DNA from: Puccinellia tenuiflora
Lineage: Eukaryota; Streptophyta; Magnoliopsida; Poales; Poaceae
DNA length: 64,000 nucleotides
Assembly: GCA_012064385.1 (NCBI GenBank)
Contig: QRDG01000527.1
Coordinates: forward strand, 1 to 64,000
Direction: 5' to 3'
The position numbers were made by a program, and so were the translations under genes. How positions within the stretch are numbered: position 1 is the first letter of the stretch; every line of letters begins with the position of its first letter. This document shows, piece by piece, positions 9,516 through 20,678 of this stretch. The notes below the pieces were generated by a model. The model was not told the DNA's origin. It made no database searches and saw only the letters and a program-made list of their open reading frames with translations.

Positions 9516-12500
9516 ATGGCGAGCTCGCTCCCGGATCACGTGACGGTGATGCCCTCTGACGTGGGCGCGTACGGGGAGTTCATCGGCCCCGTGGACTACG
9601 GCTGCGTGCGGCGGTACCGCCACCGCCGGCTCGCCACCTACCTCTGGCTCCACGGCTTCCGCGACACGCTCCAAGGGTACGTAATGCCTTTCCTCCTCCA
9701 TCCCTCCCTGTACGCCGCCACTCCGTCCTCCCGTCCTTCTTAATTAATGGATCAATCAACGGCAGGCTGCTCAACGAGACGGACGCGTTCCTGAGCGTCC
9801 CGCACCTGTCGGGGCTCGTGCGGCAGGGCCTCTGGGACGACGCCATCGCCTACCTCTCCCGCTTCGTGCGTCCTCGCTCGCACCCGCAGAGCGACGAGGC
9901 CCAGGTGCTCCTCCACTTCCTCAAGCACCACAAGGCCTTCGCCAGCATGGTCGCCGGCCCCGCCGGCGGCGGCGACATCCGCGACCTCTGGTATTTCAAC
10001 CACAGGTACAACACGCGGTACCTCAAGAACGATGGCACCGTCTCCCACGACGACCTCAGGATGCGCTCCATCGTCCTCTCCCTCCTCCTCTCCCCCCAAG
10101 TCAGGCGAGTACATGGATCAGATTCATCTTCAAATTCCTTTTTTTTTATCTTTCCCTCGACTCAGTTTTGTAGTATATGTGTTCAGGGCCTCACTGGACT
10201 GGGAGCGCGTTCGGCACAAGGCGGCTCGGATCGTCCACCACTTGGTTTTTAAGGCTCCAGAGCTGAAAGACCTGGCCCTGTTACCAGGCGGATCAATGAT
10301 GTCACACCATGTACTTCCCATCGGATTCAGGTCGCCACTTGATCTATTCCATTCTACTGCATGTGGCTCTCACTTTCATTACCAACTAGGACTAGTAAGG
10401 AACTCTGAATCTTGACGATTGTTGCCCTGTAATCTTGTTTCGCTAGGTCCCGCCGGAGGCGCTACGTCAAGGAACAAGACCTGCCAAGACCTAAAACTCT
10501 AACCAAGATCTTCCTTAGTACCAAGAAGAGGTCTGTCAAAATATGATCTTAAAACATAGTACCACTCTGGCGAATTTAAAGTTTCTGCTCTTCTTGCTGG
10601 TCTTTGACAAAACTTTGCATGTTTCTGCAGGCTACCATCGTCAACTCGCAGTCACGAGTTAAACAGAGGTACATTGCCTCTTCGCAAGCATCCTATGTCT
10701 AGGCAATATACTCTATATATATGTGAGGGTAAAAACCATCGTTCACTTCTGTTGGTGGCAGGATTGACAGACAAGACAAGGAAGTGGGTGGTAGATATTC
10801 TTGGTAAAACTAGCCGCTGCTCCCCTGCCCTCGTCTTGTTTATTTTTCATTTTATGCATCTATATATACTTGTGCTCGACTTACTGTTAGTCCACATACA
10901 TTTGGTAGCTGCGACACACTATCAAGCTAAGAGTCCTTTTGACTTTCAACGACAAACTGTAACAACCAGACCTGATCTGATCTGTTCCTCATTGTACTTG
11001 TTCACTCTTTGGAAAAACCTCTTGGATCATGTGTATGTATATAATCTAATATCAACTTGTGTCACCTTCAGATGAAAGTTTACAAGCTGGTAATCTGGAA
11101 CTTCAATCAAGTGGGAAGAAAGGTACATATCCTTAGCTTAGTCATTTGTCATTGTCCCCACTTATTATCTGGGATAACAACTACTAGGTCTTTGTTCTTT
11201 ACTTCACCAATTTTATTACTACCTCCGATTCGTTAAAAGTGTCCAGTACAACGAGTACGTACGATCAGCGGCCATTTTTTGGGATTGGAGGAAGTATTTC
11301 CTTTCAGTTATTTTTAACTTTTTGTTGCTTTTGATGTGCTCCACTAGGTGTTAACTTGGACAAACTTCCACCTTATCAGTTAATCACTGAATCTTTCATT
11401 ATCAGAATACCAAATGTACTAGCGCATGAGCTATATGCATCATCATAATAATATTTGCTTTATAGATGGCATGCCATTGTTCTTATGTTCTCATGTAATC
11501 CTTGTCATGCTTCATCATGTTGCAACACTTACTGATTTGTTGTTTGGTTCATATGCACATTGTCTGCCCCTAGTGACAGAAGTTATCTTAAATATCAATG
11601 TTGGGGAACTTTTTTTTCCTTAAGCTTTCCATTGCCGATCTTGTGTTGGTTCGTTCATATTTTATACCTGTTTGATGGTGTTCTTTACACTTCATCAGTA
11701 CCTGTACTGGCTGCAATTCTAATTGCCGAACTCGTTATAGGTGCTCCTGTTGCTGCAGTTTCAGAGACAGTGAACTTGACAAGCCATGCTGAAAACTTCG
11801 GGATCTCGGCACTGATAAATGGAGGTATGTTATTTGAACACTGTCGGTTGTTTCTATACCAGGATGAAACTCATCTTCTCAACTGAAACTGATACTGTTA
11901 GTTGTAAGAACACCAAATGTATAGTCGATTAGATGCATGCGTTATTGATGATATGTGGCATGCCATGTTTCAGTTTCATTTGGTCAGTCATAGAACTGGC
12001 CGTATCTGTTAGCTGTTTTTGTTGTTTTGTTTATATTACGTCCATTGTAGTTTCAGAAATGAATTTTCATCGGGCAGGATAATTGTTCATGTTTATACTC
12101 CATAACATTACTTCACGCTATCATTTTTACACGATATAGGTCCTATGAAAAAATTAAAAATAAACGTTCCTAAAAAAGAGTAATGAAAGCAAATGAGCTC
12201 AGATCATTTCGTGCACAAGCTTTTGGTGAAGCATGTCTGGTAAGAAGCTAGGTTTCATTTCTTTACCTTTATCATTGACATAACAGTCTATGATTGAATA
12301 TTAGAATTCCTAGTGTTGTGTTTCTCTGTGTGGAGAGCTTCAAGCCTTCAATGGACCGGCAAATTGATCATCTAAGATTTTTCCTATCTGAAATGCAAAG
12401 TTTAGGGTTATTCCATGGTAAAATTGTTAAATGAACATCAAATAGCAGCACGTCTTTGGCCACTTGACTTGTTAAGGTGCCTGCGACTAAAACCTTTTTC

Positions 12501-12543
12501 TGCATTGAATGCAGCAAAGTTGGACTTTTGCCAATGCTGTTAG
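9516..12543 (+). CDS. LisH/CTLH-like domain protein, nine exons, 337 aa
   Basis: Exons that keep one frame are 9516-9676, 9766-10104, 10187-10330, 10447-10530, 10631-10668, 10762-10803, 11072-11122, 11699-11824 and 12515-12543. Their total is 1014 nt including the TAG. Residues about 38-62 (RRLATYLWLHGFRDTLQGLLNE... pattern, read across exons 1-2) fit a LisH dimerisation motif. Residues 64-100 (LSGLVRQGLWDDAIAYLSRF) resemble the CTLH segment that often follows it. These modules mediate protein-protein contacts in plant scaffold and co-repressor proteins. No WD40 or catalytic domain follows; the C-terminal half is basic (RSRRRRYVK) and then hydrophobic. Intron 2 starts with GC instead of GT (cag, then gcgagt). 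The other introns are GT-AG. The start has gATCGATGG context. The last exon is short and less certain, because another acceptor near 12694 also gives a quick stop. Function is inferred only from the motif. Confidence 0.72.
10105..10186 (+). other. Non-canonical GC-AG intron
   Basis: The only junction that joins exon 2 (SPQV) in frame to exon 3 (RASLDWERV) is cag followed by gcgagtac, ending at gttcag. A GT donor four bases upstream would not restore the frame with this acceptor. The donor sequence is unchanged in the truncated copy at 14.3 kb. Confidence 0.65.
11219..11294. mobile_element. Stowaway-type MITE in intron 7 of the LisH-like gene
   Basis: A 76-bp element with ends ctacctccgattcgttaaaa and the inverse of attttttgggattggaggaag, flanked by TA on both sides. 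Confidence 0.7.
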
Positions 12544-13270
12544 TAGTATTAGTATTTCAGGAAGAGTAAGTGCGACGTGTTCTTGGCAAAGCACTATAGT
12601 TTGTAAACAGGAGGGTTTACTTGTTGTGTTATTTTGTATGGATCATCTTGCAAGGTGCTGTCTACTAACATGCAATACTTGTTGCGGTGCAGGCCTCAGT
12701 GGGTGAAGGTGAAGCTGGTCCTAACTCCTAACCATCAAATTGAGCATGCCTAGGTGATGGTGACCCTTGTGAACTTGCGAGTGAAGAGGTGGCGGTCGAT
12801 TAAGCAAGATGCTGTTCGACCAAAAAGAAGAAGAAACCTTGTGCTGCTTGTAGTTGCAAGTGTATTTATGTGACCTAGTAGCAAGTCTGTTTATATTTGA
12901 GACTTGCAAGTCTTCTATCTAGAACATGTACATTTTATCTATCATGACCCTATGTATGAGATGAAGTAGTCAGATCTATAGATTAGTGAGGAAGTCTTTG
13001 GTAAAGCCCTATGGTGAAGTCTTTGCTATCAAATGGTTTTGAGGCTAAAACAGATTCATCATGGTACCCAATGTTCAACATTGTTTTTCTCTTCATACCC
13101 TCAGATGCCGTCATTGATATCATTGCTGTCATGAAAAGCAACCAACCGAGTCAAATGTCAGGAAAAATTTGATGGTTGGCGTTGTGACCAACAAGAACCC
13201 ATCACCATAGCCCATTTTCCCAGTTGTGAAGTTGCTAGGAGCATCTCTAATAGATGATGTAAAATAGGGC
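12544..13270 (+). other. 3' UTR and downstream flank of the LisH-like gene
   Basis: The transcript probably continues past the stop; splice-like acceptors occur near 12558 and 12694. No further gene is supported up to 13270. Confidence 0.35.
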
Positions 13271-13286
13271 ACAACTTTTTGGTATT

Positions 13287-14199
13287 TTTTTTAAAAGCAA
13301 CCACATATTTCATTAATCGAAAATCAAGTTACAATAAGAAACACATGTGGAAACTAAAAGACAAACCGCAATAAAATGATTATCCTGAATTTACAGATAA
13401 AACCCTAAAAGATCGAGAAATACAAAACGATCCCTAGGGTTTCTTGCAACCACCGTAGCGAGCGGCCGCCGCCCAACTCCAACGCCGCTGAGGCGAACGC
13501 CGGAAGAGACGCCGAGCCTCCACCTTTGCCAAATCCAAGAAAACACCATCGCCAACGAGGCTTTGTGAGTCGATGAATAGGCCTGATGCACGCAGCGAGG
13601 CACATGTCGTTGTGGCACGTATCGGCGGACGTCTCCATGCTGTCTTGCACAAAGATCTGTCGCCTCCCATCAACAAAGTCGGAGAGGAACGGCAGATCCA
13701 CCACCTTCGGACCAGCATCCTCGCTCCAGAAGAACCACCTCGCCCCGGCCTCCAGCGCCGTCGCGAACCACGAACGCCAGCGACACACCGAGAACCTGAT
13801 CTCGCCAGATCTGAAGAACGACGAGAAGACCAAGCTGCCGATCTAAAGGACCGAGCAACACACATGGCCATCAACTCCGAGGCGCCGCCGTGAAGGTCGT
13901 CGCCAGTGTGGGAGTGGAGTTGAGGCAGATTTATTTGCCCGGGCGCCGCTCCCACCACCCCAACGGCACCCCAAGAAAACACTAGGCCAACCCTAACTAC
14001 AGGAGCCGAAGCCCCAGGGTCCCCACCCCTCTCGTCGCCGGAGCGGCGGACGGAGGAGGCACGGACCGATGGCTTGGCTTTGTCGCTGGGGGCAGATGCG
14101 ATCGCCCGAGATCCTTTTTTCTCGGAGGAATAGAGTCGCGCGACGGGTCTACTTTTGCATCCTAATCGAGGGAGTTTCAGGAAGCTGGAGGACTTTCGA
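13287..14199 (-). mobile_element. Non-autonomous retroposon with 16-bp target duplication
   Basis: The direct repeat acaactttttggtatt at 13271-13286 and 14200-14215 flanks a 913-bp segment. On the plus strand it begins with a T-run, that is, a poly(A) tail on the minus strand. A minus-strand GC-rich leader (frames near 13982-13434) precedes an AT-rich 3' part ending atgaaatatgtggttgctt. The layout fits a LINE-mobilised or LINE-derived element with no reverse transcriptase. The GC-rich open frames have no recognised domain. Confidence 0.7.
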
Positions 14200-14299
14200 A
14201 CAACTTTTTGGTATTAGGGCTCCACCTTTTGGATTTTAGGGCACCAAAATTTGTTTTTCTCCGGTTGATGATGTAAAATAGGGCACAAATCATGCAACA

Positions 14300-14760
14300 G
14301 CTCCATCGCCCTATCCCTCCTCCTCTCCCCGCAAGTCAGGCGAGTACATGGATCAGATTCATCTTCAAATTCCTATTTTTCCCCATATTTCCCTCGACTC
14401 AGTTTTGTAGGATAGGAGCGTGTTCGGCACAAGGCGGCCCGGATCGTCCACCACTTGGGTTTGAAGGCTCGAGAGTTGAAAGATCTGGCCCTGTTACCGG
14501 GCGGATCAGTGATGTCACTTGATCTTTCCCATTCTACTCCAGGTGGCTGTCAGTTTCATTACCAACTAGGAGTAGTAAGGAACTCTGAATCTTGACGATT
14601 GCCCTGTAATCTTGTTTCGTTAGGTCCCGCTGGAGGCGCTATGTCAAGGAACTCTAACCAAGATCTTCCTTAGAACCAAGAAGAGGTCCGTCCAAAAAAA
14701 ATGATCTTAAAACATAGTAGTAGTACTATGGCAAATTTTAAAGATTCCGCAATCCAAATG
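14300..14760 (+). pseudogene. Truncated duplicate of the LisH-like gene (exon 2 end to intron 4)
   Basis: The sequence follows 10080-10580 with introns retained: the end of exon 2 (ccccgcaagtcag), intron 2 with its GC donor, exon 3, intron 3, exon 4 and the start of intron 4. The exon 3 start is deleted (tatatgtgttcag and the next ~14 bases are missing). Exon 4 lacks about 20 bases of the caagacctgcc region. The copy is therefore a genomic, not retroposed, fragment that cannot encode the protein. It lies 4.2 kb downstream in the same orientation. Confidence 0.85.
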
Positions 14761-16017
14761 CAGTCCTGATACTACCGCATATATAAAATATGGACAAAAG
14801 AAAAGAAAAGAAATCCACACGCCCGAAAGGTACATTTCCACAGCAAACGAGTGGTTAAAAGACTGCAGCAATGCCATCTCTTTAACTGAACAAATGAAAC
14901 TGCAGCACGGGACATCACATATTATATTATTATAATGCAGGTGTGCCTATGAGCATACATTTGGTGTTCTCTGCCAGCAATATCAGGGATCCATTGAGCA
15001 AATGGAGTTTTGTCCAGCTATGAAAACAACTGGTGGTGTTCAGCTAATTCACATGTACTATTTTTCACTGACGAGGTTCCAGAATTTTGAGCTTTGGTTG
15101 TGAAGTTCATAGGCAGCTAGAGACTGAAGCAGCAGGAGGCCAGGAGCACCTGCAACAAGTTTGGCTGTTGGAATTGCTAGCAGCAGGAGCACGTGCAACA
15201 AGTAGATGAAGTGCAAAGAAGAACCGTCAAAGCCTGATGAGGCCATTGCACATGACTGCACTTCTCAATTAACCAACCAAAAAATCACCATGGATAGCTT
15301 TAGGAGAAAAGCTTCTCTTCCAACGTCCTTGTTGTGGATGGGAAAGATTACAGAAACGAATAAAAAAATAAAAAGTTTTTTAGACAAAAAAAAACTTAAA
15401 ACACACACACACACAGAGTGTGTGTTTTCAGCTGAAGATGGGCCGGCTAAGCTAGAGGGGGCAAAAAAACAAAAACGCACACTCCCTACTATACTACTTT
15501 GGGTCAAACCTTGTTGTGGATGGGAAAGATTACAGAAACGAAATAAAAAAAAAGGTGCTTGCACCAGCCGGGAATCGAATTGAATTTTCGATCAGATGCT
15601 ATCAGCCTGGCCTGCCTCACCCTGACAAATGTTCTCTCGATGACCACCTTTTGGTTTGTTGTGCGACAAATCTGACTTGAATCCCTGACTCTGGGTGGTA
15701 GGCACCGCGTCGGATCTCGTTCTGCGTCCGGCAGGAGCAAGGGAAATATGGAACTACTCCGTATGTAAACAACAGAGCATCTTGACTGATAATGAAACAG
15801 AGTAACTACATGACGGAAATGTGGAACTTGCAGCATTCAGACATGCCCTAGAAGAGCACAACAAATAATTAATCTTGCACCGAGAGTACAACAAGAACAA
15901 TTATAAGCTACCTAGGACTCTTATCAATCACACTTATAGCAAGTTGGTCCGAAGAGGACGACACAGGTAAGTTAAAAGTTGGCGCACTTTCACCTCTACA
16001 GAATCAGTTAGCTTCTT
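14761..16017. other. Unassigned spacer with a short tRNA-Gly fragment
   Basis: It contains a direct duplication (ccttgttgtggatgggaaag near 15328 and 15509), a CA microsatellite near 15400, and a 20-bp tRNA-Gly 3' fragment at 15560-15579. A minus-strand frame at 15261-15058 has a hydrophobic start but lies over an internal repeat (caggagcac, caacaagt) and is not supported as a gene. Confidence 0.4.
15560..15579 (-). other. tRNA-Gly(GCC) 3'-terminal fragment
   Basis: tgcaccagccgggaatcgaa is the reverse complement of the last 20 bases of the tRNA-Gly genes at 27508 and 43252. It breaks off at exactly the base at which the fragments in the 26.5-27.5 kb array break off. Confidence 0.65.
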
Positions 16018-18374
16018 CTAATCCATAAGCTTTAATAGGCCGAGATCCTCAGCAGCCTCAAAGTCATACATATAGCAAGTCGGTCCCAGAAGGCTACGCG
16101 GTATGTCTAAAGTCGACCAGGTCACCTTCACCTTCGCGGTGGCGAAACCAAGCTCGAAAGTAAGGTTCTGGTGTCCATGCTTGTGAGGGGAGCAGAGAAA
16201 GAACTTATCAAACGAATGGCCTGAGCCACAATTCTGACTCACCTGTAACTTAAGACCCAAGGTAACCTCCCATGGAACAGCAACCACATACTTGTTCTGC
16301 TCACACGTCTCGGGATCAATGACACCGTCAAAGAGACGGATTCCTTCACGCAAAAGAAAACGTGAGTTGATATACGTCGCCGTTAGACACAGGCTCAAGC
16401 CGCTGCTGCCATGCTCTACATCCGATATCCCAACCTGTACCGTGGCCTCCACTGCGCAGTGCAGGAGCGAGAGAGTTATGTCCACTGCGCCGTAATCACC
16501 ATCGATCCGTTGCTTGTGCTCACTAGCATTCATTATCCTTAGGTTGTTGAAGGAGGCAACGCCATCGATGAGCTGTAAATCATTTCTTTCTTCATCTCCA
16601 GTCTTGATCTTCATGTCAAACTCAAGTAGAACATAACCCTCCATTCTGATCCCTCTCTTAGGTCCGGTCATCTGTATAAACCCATCCTCCTGTTCCACAG
16701 TGAAAGGATCATCCCTGCTGCGGTTGAAGATGTAGTTTCGGAAAGGGTTCAAAAGATCCCGGACAGCCATGTATCCATACAACTGAACTGGGCCACCGAT
16801 AGAAGAAGAAGTATAAGGTAGCTTCAGAGAGAATATCTGCATCATGGTGCAACTGTCGTGCCTTTCGCAATCCCCCCAGTCCAGAGAACAAGAGGTCCAT
16901 GTGTCCGTCATCATCATTGGCTCCAGACAAGCTGATCGAGCAGCAATACAAACATTGTACATGCAGTAAATGGTTAAAATTGTTAACCCAGCTGCTAATC
17001 AAAAGGAGGCAAAAAAAAGGGTACACATATATAATCAAGGTTCAAATTACGATTTGTGCTTACGTCCCGAAGAGGCTGTTGGGAAAGCTACCCGACATAA
17101 TGTTTTGAACTGATTCCATAATACCTAGTGTTGTCTAAAACTTGAAAATGGAATCAAAAAATAAATAACATGTGTCAACCCAAATTAGGACAATATAACT
17201 TGAAGCTATAGTAAATTGACAAGCACAAAGGGAGACACCACGTACACATAGGCAGTTTCTGGTGGTGACAAGAAGTCAATAATTAAGTGTTGAGTACTTT
17301 GAAAGTTTGAAGTAATCTTATTGAGTAGGCACATGCATGTAAAACTTGTAAATATTGCTAGCTCCTTTGGTAGATCAAAAATTGCATATGTTTCAAACAA
17401 ATAATAAACCGCATCATCAATCATTAATGTCATTTATGCCTTCCAAATTGTGAGGATATGTTTCTTTAACCGTGGACAATATTATAGGACAGGGGATAAA
17501 GAACACACAAAACAAGAGCATAAAGCATAAAGTGCTAGTGAGGGAACTATTGTGTATTTAGTACGGCACCATTGAAACTGAAGTAGAAGAAGTTTGGGTA
17601 GGAAGTCAATCTAGTAAGCCTAGATTACACCAGGTATGGACAAAATTCCAGTGGCTACTTTCATAATAAGGAACTGATGGCTTGAGACAATCCCTTGAAA
17701 AGAAATATTAAACCTTTGCAATGTGTTCTGCAAAGGTTCAGGATAAGCGGTGTGAACAATTTGGTGCCTTAATGAAATATTAAAGGGAGTAGTAAAGATG
17801 AGTTTGTGGCTCGTTTCAGGATAAGCAGTGTGAACAATTTGGTGTTATCAGGACTCAACAAATATTATTTTGGATATCAAACGGGACTGGGATTGGTGTC
17901 ATCAGGAGGACGGTATTAAACAGGCTCCCTGCTGCAAACAAAATTGACCTTTGATGATACAGTACCAATTAAGTAAAAGAAACGGAGGAAGATCTTTGAT
18001 ATGAAAAGAATCACCGGTATGAGCTATGCTAATTGGACGACGCAAGCTAACAAGTGAATGAACAATTATTAAGAAGACGGGAAGGCTGTAGTGCGCGTAC
18101 TCTCTCTGGTATCACCGAGACAATAAACTTGGCTCCAGTAGTCGACCTTGTAGATGGATCCATCGCTATGCTTGCAGTCTGGGAGGAGGACGGCACGTGA
18201 TACGCCGTCGAGGGGACGCCCGTCGGGGCCATAGTCAACCCTGCTCCGTGGATTAGCCCTCGACGATGCGACGGCGCCACTCTCCGTCCTTCTCCTCTTC
18301 TCGTCGATTGGAAGGCCGTCGTCGCTGCGTGGAGGGGTCACCAACGCGGCCGCTAGAGGGCCGCCGCTCTCCAT
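16018..18374 (-). CDS. DUF6598 domain protein, two exons, 395 aa
   Basis: Exon 1 runs 18374-18101 and exon 2 runs 16931-16018, joined in phase 1 by a GT-AG intron of 1169 bp. The total is 1188 nt including the stop. Exon 1 encodes a hydrophilic N-terminus ending in a conserved KVDYWSQVYCLGDTRE stretch. Exon 2 carries the DUF6598 signature: MQIFSLKL, then GPVQLYGYMAVRDLLNPFRN, then VLLEFDMKIK, DLQLIDGVASF, DGDYGAVDITLSLLHCAVEA and a final VVAVPWEV. This family is expanded in grasses. Its biochemical role is unknown; some members are annotated with ribosome-inactivating-like folds, but no catalytic signature is visible. An Au-type SINE sits 44 bp upstream of the ATG in the promoter/5' UTR. A broken inverted copy lies at 60229-62875. 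Confidence 0.85.
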
Positions 18375-18417
18375 TCTTTCTCTTGTCCTCGATCTAGATT
18401 CAAGGTTTGCTGGGGCT

Positions 18418-18707
18418 TTTTTCTTTTTTTCTTTTTTTAAACACAGTACAATACACGCTCACATACGCTCATACACTTACCTATGAACGCACGCATGTAT
18501 ACCGTACCTCTATGAGCATCTCAACGGGCCAGGTATTGAGATTGACAAAGCACCATAGCCGCCTCATTATCGATGGGAATGTCGCCTCCCAATAAAAGAT
18601 ATTTCACCTATTATAAGAAACATCATTGTCAAATCTGGATTTTTAAACTCTGGTAGGCTAGAGGTACAACCATCCTTCTAACTATCCAACTAAGAGTTGG
18701 TTCTCCG
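18418..18707 (-). mobile_element. Au-type SINE
   Basis: On the minus strand the element starts with a tRNA-related region (ggttggatagttagaaggat, then gtacctct and a B-box-like gagtttaaaaatcc). It ends in an A-rich tail after gtgtattgtactgtg. Imperfect target duplications ggtttgctggggct (18404-18417) and ggtttgttagggct (18708-18721) flank it. The duplicated locus near 60205-60220 has a single uninterrupted copy of the site, which confirms the insertion. It lies immediately 5' of the DUF6598 start codon. Confidence 0.82.
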
Positions 18708-18935
18708 GGTTTGTTAGGGCTCGGTTTGGTCCCCTTTTACGTTTTGTTGTTGTTGAGATTGATATAAGTAACCTGACCGGGTTATGTTTCGTGACGCTTT
18801 GTACCAAAGCCACTCACCGAACTTATTTTTACCACGAGAAAATTTAATCCTACGGTATTAATTTGGAGAGTAAAATCAATCAGTGAGCTGATATGGCATC
18901 ACGTATTCACGTGGACCGGTCTCTAACCGTGATAT

Positions 18936-20168
18936 CTTTGCATCGTGCTTTTCTATTTAAATTCTAGAGACACATCGGTGTGACCTTTAGTCACACTAAT
19001 CGGTAGAACCTACTGATCCGTGTCACCCACCCACCTCCTTCCTCCACATCTCCCTTCCCACGTCTCCTCACCCGACTCCACTGTACCCGTACCAATGCCC
19101 GTCCATCGTGGGTCATGCGATGATGCTTTTGTCGTCGTTGTCGTGTTGATCTGATAGCGCCTGACAATTTTTCCACTTTTAACTCTCTGTTTTCCTCGAG
19201 TCCGGGATGGATGGATGATCTCGCACGGGATTAAGCCATGACGAGGGCAAGCAATAGGGGCTTGGAATTTGGAACCATCAAACTGGGCTGGCGATGCCTC
19301 TGGCGATGATTCCCCTACCCCCCTCCGATAGAGTATCAGAACAGGGCTATAGAATGGTTTCCACGATGGCAGCGGCTCTATATCGAATTTGTCAAATTAA
19401 TCTCAATCTAGATCGAGTGGCAAGGCGGTGGACGATGCGGGAATGCGGGTGGGGCCCAGGCTCCAGCCCTAGGCCACGGCCTCGGGCCGCAAGCCCTGTT
19501 GGTGGCCCCCCTTAATCGTCTCATTTGACTTTCTGTGTCCCTCTCGAAAAGTTATTTGCATCGTGCTTTTCTATTTAAATTCTAGAGACACATCGGTGTG
19601 ACCTTTAGTCACACTAATCGGTAGAACCTACTGATCCGTGTCACCCACACACCTCCTTCCTCCACATCTCCCTTCCCATGTCTCCTCACCCGACTCCACC
19701 GTAACCGTACCAATGCCCGTCCATCGTGGGTCATGCGATGATGCTTTTGTCATCGTTGTCGTGTTGATTTGATAGCGCCTGACAAATTTTCCAATTTTAA
19801 CTCTCTGTTTTCCTCTAGTTCGGGATGGATGGATGATCTCGCACAGGATTAAGCCATGACGAGGGCAAGCAATAGGGGCTTGAAGTTGGAACCATCAAAC
19901 TGGGCTGTCGATGCCTCTAGCGATGATTCCCCTACCCCCTCCAATAGAGTATCAAAACAGGGCTATAGATTGGTTTCCACGATGGCGGCGGCTCTATATC
20001 GAATTTGTCAAATTAATCTAAATCTAGATCGAGTGGCAAGGCGGTGGACGATGCGGGAATGTGGGTGGGGCCCAGGCTCCAGCCCTAGGCCACGACCTCG
20101 GGTCGCAAGCCCTGTTGGTGGCCCCCTTAATCTTCTCCTTTGATTTTCTGTGTCCCTCTCGAAAAGTT
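18936..20168 (+). repeat. Tandem repeat, two ~615-bp units
   Basis: Unit 1 (about 18936-19552) and unit 2 (about 19553-20168) both run from tttgcatcgtgcttttctat through gtgggtcatgcgatgatgct and ggaaccatcaaactgggct to ccctctcgaaaagttat. They are nearly identical. The short open frame in each (for example MVSTMAAALYRICQINLNLD) recurs with the repeat and matches no known family. A diverged reverse-complement copy is at 45105-45640. Confidence 0.8.
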
Positions 20169-20678
20169 ATCTGCCCCAGTATTTCTTATGAATTTTCCAT
20201 GATGTTTTTGTGGGGATAAAGTGCGATGCCAAAAATATGCAGAAAAGAATAGCTGACACTTGGCACTGGTTTTACTAGTTAGTCCAGTAAAATGTAATAA
20301 AAGTGATGTAAAATCAACATGGAAACATAAAACAATGATATGAATGCAGCATGGAACAATCTAAAATTATACTCCTGCCGATCTATAAAAAGTGTCGCTC
20401 ATTTTGTATGTCTGCCGGTAGATCCCCCGTTTTTGTGCGGCCGACTACCGGCGCCGTGTCCAGTCGTTCCTGTAGCTTTGTGTTACCGTTGCCTTTCAAG
20501 TGCTTGCGTGCTGGTACCCGAACTAAGGGAATTGGTGGTACGTACATGTTGCCTCGCGGTGGACGCCTTCGGGTGTGCTGCTGCGGCCAAATGGCACTTG
20601 CGGCGTTGCCTCGTTTACGCTGCCACGTTTACGTGGTTGTTGTTATCAAGGCAACCTCGCTCCCGCTGTTGGTCTCGG
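20169..20678. other. Spacer of the 615-bp repeat region
   Basis: 20169-20410 duplicates 23483-23695 (ctgccccagtatttcttatg onward). It ends inside a Stowaway-like MITE that is in the opposite orientation to its counterpart at 23672. 20411-20678 is GC-richer unassigned sequence. Confidence 0.55.

Noticed and set aside
13405..13982. Minus-strand genes of 142 and 182 codons
   Set aside because: They overlap each other within a retroposon that has a target duplication and poly(A) end. No family motif.
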